From Bacteroides xylanisolvens XB1A (GTDB lineage Bacteria; Bacteroidota; Bacteroidia; Bacteroidales; Bacteroidaceae): a stretch of 64,000 nt of DNA. The stretch lies in NCBI RefSeq assembly GCF_000210075.1, contig NC_021017.1, positions 3,761,322-3,825,321 on the forward strand. The letters run 5' to 3'. The notes beneath the pieces are model-generated. The model was not told where the DNA came from. It did no database searches and saw only the letters and a list, made by a program, of their open reading frames with translations. This document shows, piece after piece, positions 61,039 through 64,000 of the stretch. Each line of letters begins with the position of its first letter. Within the stretch, counting starts at the first letter, position 1. Made by a program: the position numbers and the translations under genes.

Positions 61039-61124
61039 TTCTCCACCTGTCACCTAATCATTCATCTATCACCGTTTGAAATGAACATGCCTGCATATAA
61101 ATATAAGCTTGTATGTAAATAGAA

Positions 61125-61312
61125 GTTTCAACAGGGGATACCTTTAGTTTCAAGGCGGGAAACTTTAGTTTCCATTAGGGGAAACTGCAGTTTCAGAGGC
61201 TTGAAACTAAAGTTTCCTCGGTGAGAAACAAAGTGTTTTACTACATGAAACTGCTTGTTTCAAGCGTTGAAACCAATCGTTTCACGGCATGAAACACTTT
61301 GTTTTGCTATTT
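61125..61312. repeat. 22-bp-phased palindromic repeat array D (GAAAC-n4/5-GTTTC)
   Basis: GAAAC starts at 61159, 61181, 61203, 61225, 61247, 61269 and 61291, exactly 22 bp apart seven times, each followed after 4-5 nt by GTTTC or GTTTT (GAAACTTTAGTTTC, GAAACTGCAGTTTC, GAAACTAAAGTTTC and others). The sequence between palindromes (about 8 bp) is not conserved. GTTTC half-units extend it upstream to 61125. Confidence 0.85.
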
Positions 61313-61337
61313 GTTCTAAGAAGGCAATGTCTCGGAA

Positions 61338-62132
61338 TCAACGTTTTCTCTTAGAGAACCACTCTTTAAACTCTGCTACTCGGGCTTTGCTGACAAGTAT
61401 TTTTTCTTTGATTCCTGAATAATACAAGTTGATGGACAGTCGGCTGTTGAACCATAAGTCAATATCTTTGATAGCTTCTCGCGAAATAAGATATTGGCGG
61501 TTAGCCCGAAAGAAAAGAGAAGGATTGAGACACTCCGTAAGTTCATCTAATGTTTGAGAAAAACAGTATTCGGTTTCATCGGTTAAGACTACCTTGACCT
61601 GACAGTCCTTAATATAAAACAATTGTATCATATCTACAGAAACGGGCAATAGTTTGTCTCCTTTGGTAGGAATAAGGAAATGACTTTTATAGTTTTCTTG
61701 CTTTTGGAGTGAATGTATTAGTTTCAGTAGCTCATTCTCCTGTTGTGGAAAAGGAAACTGGTGTTTGTCAGCAGCATCCTGTAAACCTTGGAGCTTATCG
61801 AAAGCGTGTTCTATGTCTTCCTTACCGATGGGTTTTAATAAGTAGTCGATGCTGTTTACTTTGAATGCACGTAACGCATATTCATCATAGGCAGTTGTAA
61901 AGATAATCGGACAAGTAATATTGATATGATTGAATATCTCGAAGGCGGAACCATCTGCCAGATGAATATCCATGAATACCAGTTCCGGCATCGGATGAGA
62001 ACTGAACCATTCGATAGTGGAACTGATACTATCCAGTATGGTCACGATTTCTCCATTCGGTTTTATCTCATTAAGCAGTGAAGTCAGGTTTCGTACTGCT
62101 GCTTTTTCGTCTTCTATAATGACAATCTTCAT
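61338..62132 (-). CDS. LytTR-family response regulator
   Basis: A 264-residue regulator. The receiver (1-~120) has IIEDE acidic residues, phosphoacceptor Asp55 in VFMDIHLADG, Thr in FTTAYDEYALRAF and Lys in YLLKPIG. A C-terminal LytTR DNA-binding domain (~160-262) follows: HFLIPTKGDKLLPVSVDMIQLFYIKDCQVKVVL, FFRANRQYLIS. It lies 5 nt downstream of its sensor kinase gene. Likely target is the adjacent efflux operon or an envelope function. Confidence 0.94.
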   Translation of the reverse strand: MKIVIIEDEKAAVRNLTSLLNEIKPNGEIVTILDSISSTIEWFSSHPMPELVFMDIHLADGSAFEIFNHINITCPIIFTTAYDEYALRAFKVNSIDYLLKPIGKEDIEHAFDKLQGLQDAADKHQFPFPQQENELLKLIHSLQKQENYKSHFLIPTKGDKLLPVSVDMIQLFYIKDCQVKVVLTDETEYCFSQTLDELTECLNPSLFFRANRQYLISREAIKDIDLWFNSRLSINLYYSGIKEKILVSKARVAEFKEWFSKRKR

Positions 62133-62137
62133 GGTGA

Positions 62138-63205
62138 TTATTGTTCTAGTTGTGATTTTTCAATCAAAGGAATACAAACTGTAAACTCTCTGTCCTCCGT
62201 TATTTGTATATCCCGTTTAAACAAGAGCCTGTATCGCTTGGCAAGGTTGGCAAGTCCGATGCCGGTTCCGGAAGTTGCAGTCCATTTGGGCTGAATGTCG
62301 TTGCTGATAGACAAATTGCCGTTATCGTCCGTCGTGATATGAATAGTCAACGGCTTCCGGTTGCTGATTTCGTTGTGCTTTACTGCATTCTCAATCAACA
62401 CTTGCACCGCCATTGGAGGGAGGAGATATTCTTCGTATGCATTGCTTATCTGTATGTCGAATTGTAGATTGTTCTCAAAACGCATCTTTAATAGAAATAT
62501 ATAAGCGGAAACAAATTCCATTTCTTCCCGGAGACTGACACATTGTGACTCATTACTTTGTAAAGTATACCTTAGTACCCGGGAGAGTTCCTGAATGTAA
62601 TCCTGCGCTTTATCCTGATTTTCGCGTACCAGCGAACGCAGGGTATTCAGCGAGTTGAACAGCATGTGTGGGTTCAGCTGATTCTTCAGTACTTCATACT
62701 GATTACGGAGATTCTCTGCCTGAAGCTGTTCGTTCTCAATAAGTACCAGTTGCTGCTTGAATATAAGATGAATGATGCAGCAGCTACTGGTGACGAGACA
62801 TGCCACAATGAAATCCCGCAATGGATGCAAATAATGATGTACCATGGCATCGATGGCCGGAATATCAAACGTTCTGTGAAGGAAAACAAAAAACTGTCCT
62901 GACAAGTTACTCAATATCCATGTCACGATAAAGGAAAGCAAAATCTTTGTCCCTGTAATTTTAATGGAAGCCTGATTGAAATGAAACAAACGGGTATTGA
63001 TGGCAAAAAGTAACAATAGCGACAGAAAGGTAAACAGTATTTCGTTTGCCACATCTATAAACTTCATCCCCGGGAATAAGGAATGACTTTCGAAACGGTC
63101 GAAAAGAGATACTGATTCAGGAAAATGAATCAGTACAGCAACCGCCAAGGAGATGATGACTGTGGAAAGTATATACTTATCTTTTTTTATTGCTTTGGCT
63201 ATCAT
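62138..63205 (-). CDS. LytS/YehU-type sensor histidine kinase
   Basis: A 355-residue membrane kinase. About four membrane helices in residues 10-150, a short coiled coil (ENEQLQAENLRNQYEVLK), then the His_kinase domain (QLNPHMLFNSLNTLRSLV, with the phosphoacceptor His) and a HATPase_c domain (QVLIENAVKHNEIS N box, GTGIGLANLAKRY G2 box). It partners the LytTR regulator 5 nt downstream. The gene begins 70 nt after the stop of the efflux adaptor gene. A TATCTTTG box (63217-63210, minus) lies only 4 nt before the ATG, without a -33 match. Confidence 0.93.
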   Translation of the reverse strand: MIAKAIKKDKYILSTVIISLAVAVLIHFPESVSLFDRFESHSLFPGMKFIDVANEILFTFLSLLLLFAINTRLFHFNQASIKITGTKILLSFIVTWILSNLSGQFFVFLHRTFDIPAIDAMVHHYLHPLRDFIVACLVTSSCCIIHLIFKQQLVLIENEQLQAENLRNQYEVLKNQLNPHMLFNSLNTLRSLVRENQDKAQDYIQELSRVLRYTLQSNESQCVSLREEMEFVSAYIFLLKMRFENNLQFDIQISNAYEEYLLPPMAVQVLIENAVKHNEISNRKPLTIHITTDDNGNLSISNDIQPKWTATSGTGIGLANLAKRYRLLFKRDIQITEDREFTVCIPLIEKSQLEQ

Positions 63206-63275
63206 ACAACAAAGATAGTGGTAAATTATGAGTTACCGGTTATAAAATGTCAATGCTGTTGTCACAGTTGGTCAA

Positions 63276-64000
63276 TTATTGTTTCTGAATGTGTGCCGTG
63301 ACATACATACCGGGGCGGAATTGTACATTTTCCTCCTTGATGGAAGCATATACTTCGAGCGAACGATTGGTTTCGTCTACTTTTTGTCCGATGGAAATCA
63401 CGATGCCGTGAAAGGTTTGTGTCCCCATTCCGTTTACACGAAACTGTACCGGGCTGCCGACTTGTATGTCTGCGAGATCTTTCTCGTAAGTAGTCAGGCA
63501 AAGCATCGGGCTGCTTTTATCGATAAGTTCGCAAAGTGCTTCTCCCGGATTGATATATTTGCCGATGTTCATCGCTACATTAGCGGCATAACCACTAATA
63601 GGGGCTTTGACTTCCAGTAGCGGTTGTATTCCGTTCTTAAGTAATGCCTCCGTTTGAACGCCTAAAAGAGAAAGTTGTGCAGCAGCGGCGTCCTGGCGAC
63701 TCTTCATGGAGAGAAAGTCCGCTTTACTTTGCTGGAATTTCTTTTGAGAAGCTGCTTGTTCGGCAGACAGATTTTTTTGCCGTTCGTATTCAGCTAAGAG
63801 ATATTCGGTCTGTGCGTGGCTGTCCAGATAAGTTTGTTGCAGGGTGATGAACTCCGGATTCTCTAATGTGGCGATTACACTGTTTGCAGCCACCCATTGC
63901 CCTGGAAGCAGAGAAGCTTTTTTTACAATGCCTCCCATGGTTAAAGCAATGGTTGCCTGACGTTGAGGAGGAAGAACGATTCGTCCGTTGAACGAAACCT
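63276..64000 (-). CDS. RND efflux periplasmic adaptor subunit (HlyD/CusB type), partial
   Basis: The frame is open to the window edge; ~241 C-terminal residues are seen and the N-terminus lies beyond 64000. The sequence is a lipoyl half (GRIVLPPQRQATIALTMGGIVKKASLLPGQWVAANSVIATLENPEF), an alpha-helical coiled-coil hairpin (LDSHAQTEYLLAEYERQKNLSAEQAASQKKFQQSKADFLSMKSR), the second lipoyl half (VKAPISGYAANVAMNIGKYINPGEALCELID) and a beta-barrel domain (LADIQVGSPVQFRVNG). Periplasmic link between an RND pump and its outer membrane channel; which pump and substrate lie outside the window. The RPGMYVTAHI end is typical. Confidence 0.88.
   Translation of the reverse strand, partial: VSFNGRIVLPPQRQATIALTMGGIVKKASLLPGQWVAANSVIATLENPEFITLQQTYLDSHAQTEYLLAEYERQKNLSAEQAASQKKFQQSKADFLSMKSRQDAAAAQLSLLGVQTEALLKNGIQPLLEVKAPISGYAANVAMNIGKYINPGEALCELIDKSSPMLCLTTYEKDLADIQVGSPVQFRVNGMGTQTFHGIVISIGQKVDETNRSLEVYASIKEENVQFRPGMYVTAHIQKQ

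Larger units (their letters stand above)
60931..61337. other. Convergent intergenic region after the mannosidase PUL
   Basis: No gene. It holds a hairpin at 60977-61038 (CAATCTATCACC...GGTGATAGATTG, with inner TCTGAAA/TTTCAG pairing), a third partial copy of CATCTATCACC at ~61063, and the phased array at 61125-61312. The hairpin may terminate the PUL transcript, although no T-run follows. Confidence 0.65.

Noticed and set aside
61125..61312. Plasmid-like replication origin (22-bp iterons)
   Set aside because: The pitch is iteron-like, but there is no Rep gene or DnaA box cluster nearby and similar arrays occur at four other places in the window.
63203..63217. TATCTTTG as the promoter of the LytS-type kinase
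   Set aside because: It lies only 4 nt before the ATG and has no TTTG at the right distance; a leaderless start is possible but unsupported.

Overview
The window reads as a chromosomal segment of a gut Bacteroides, close to the B. thetaiotaomicron / B. ovatus group (inferred). The signs are SusC/SusD pairs, a hybrid two-component regulator, BACON and DUF4827 proteins, and many promoters of the Bacteroides form TTTG-N19-TAnnTTTG with weak or absent Shine-Dalgarno sites. No rRNA, tRNA, CRISPR array, plasmid origin or prophage was seen.

Layout. 1-6 kb: the recG tail, ndk, an M23/LysM peptidase, then a run of DUF1599, a DoxX-like membrane protein, tpiA, a SPOR protein and folE. 6-12.6 kb (minus): dnaG, then a phenylalanine/tyrosine operon (pheA, aminotransferase, DAHP synthase-chorismate mutase, tyrA). 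The operon is preceded by a short ORF packed with Phe and Tyr codons and by mutually exclusive antiterminator and terminator helices, which is a classical attenuator. 12.7-13.8 kb: a REP-associated Y1 transposase inside mirrored palindromes, next to a 64-bp tandem array. 13.8-18.4 kb (minus): TPR protein, recQ, recJ.

18.7-30 kb: an ECF-sigma/FecR-controlled polysaccharide utilisation locus (PUL) with SusC, SusD, two phosphodiester glycosidases (NAGPA-like), a BACON/LRR lipoprotein and an alkaline phosphatase, but no classical glycoside hydrolase. Two of its genes carry 1-nt homopolymer frameshifts. 30.6-41 kb: thioesterase, Sua5, ClC channel, fmt, rpe, comEC (two T8 frameshifts), a DHH phosphoesterase, a DUF4827 lipoprotein and glmM.

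41.7-61 kb: a second PUL for alpha-mannose glycans: a hybrid regulator with a decayed kinase core, SusC, SusD, three GH92 alpha-mannosidases, a basic secretory (zincin-like) protein and a GH97. Equally spaced TGTRCTCT sites lie upstream of both its susC and its first GH92 gene and are likely the regulator's operators. 61.3-64 kb (minus): LytTR response regulator, LytS-type kinase and a partial RND periplasmic adaptor.

Five intergenic regions hold degenerate repeats with a strict spacing of about 22 bp, with cores that differ from place to place. This is the least explained structure in the window.
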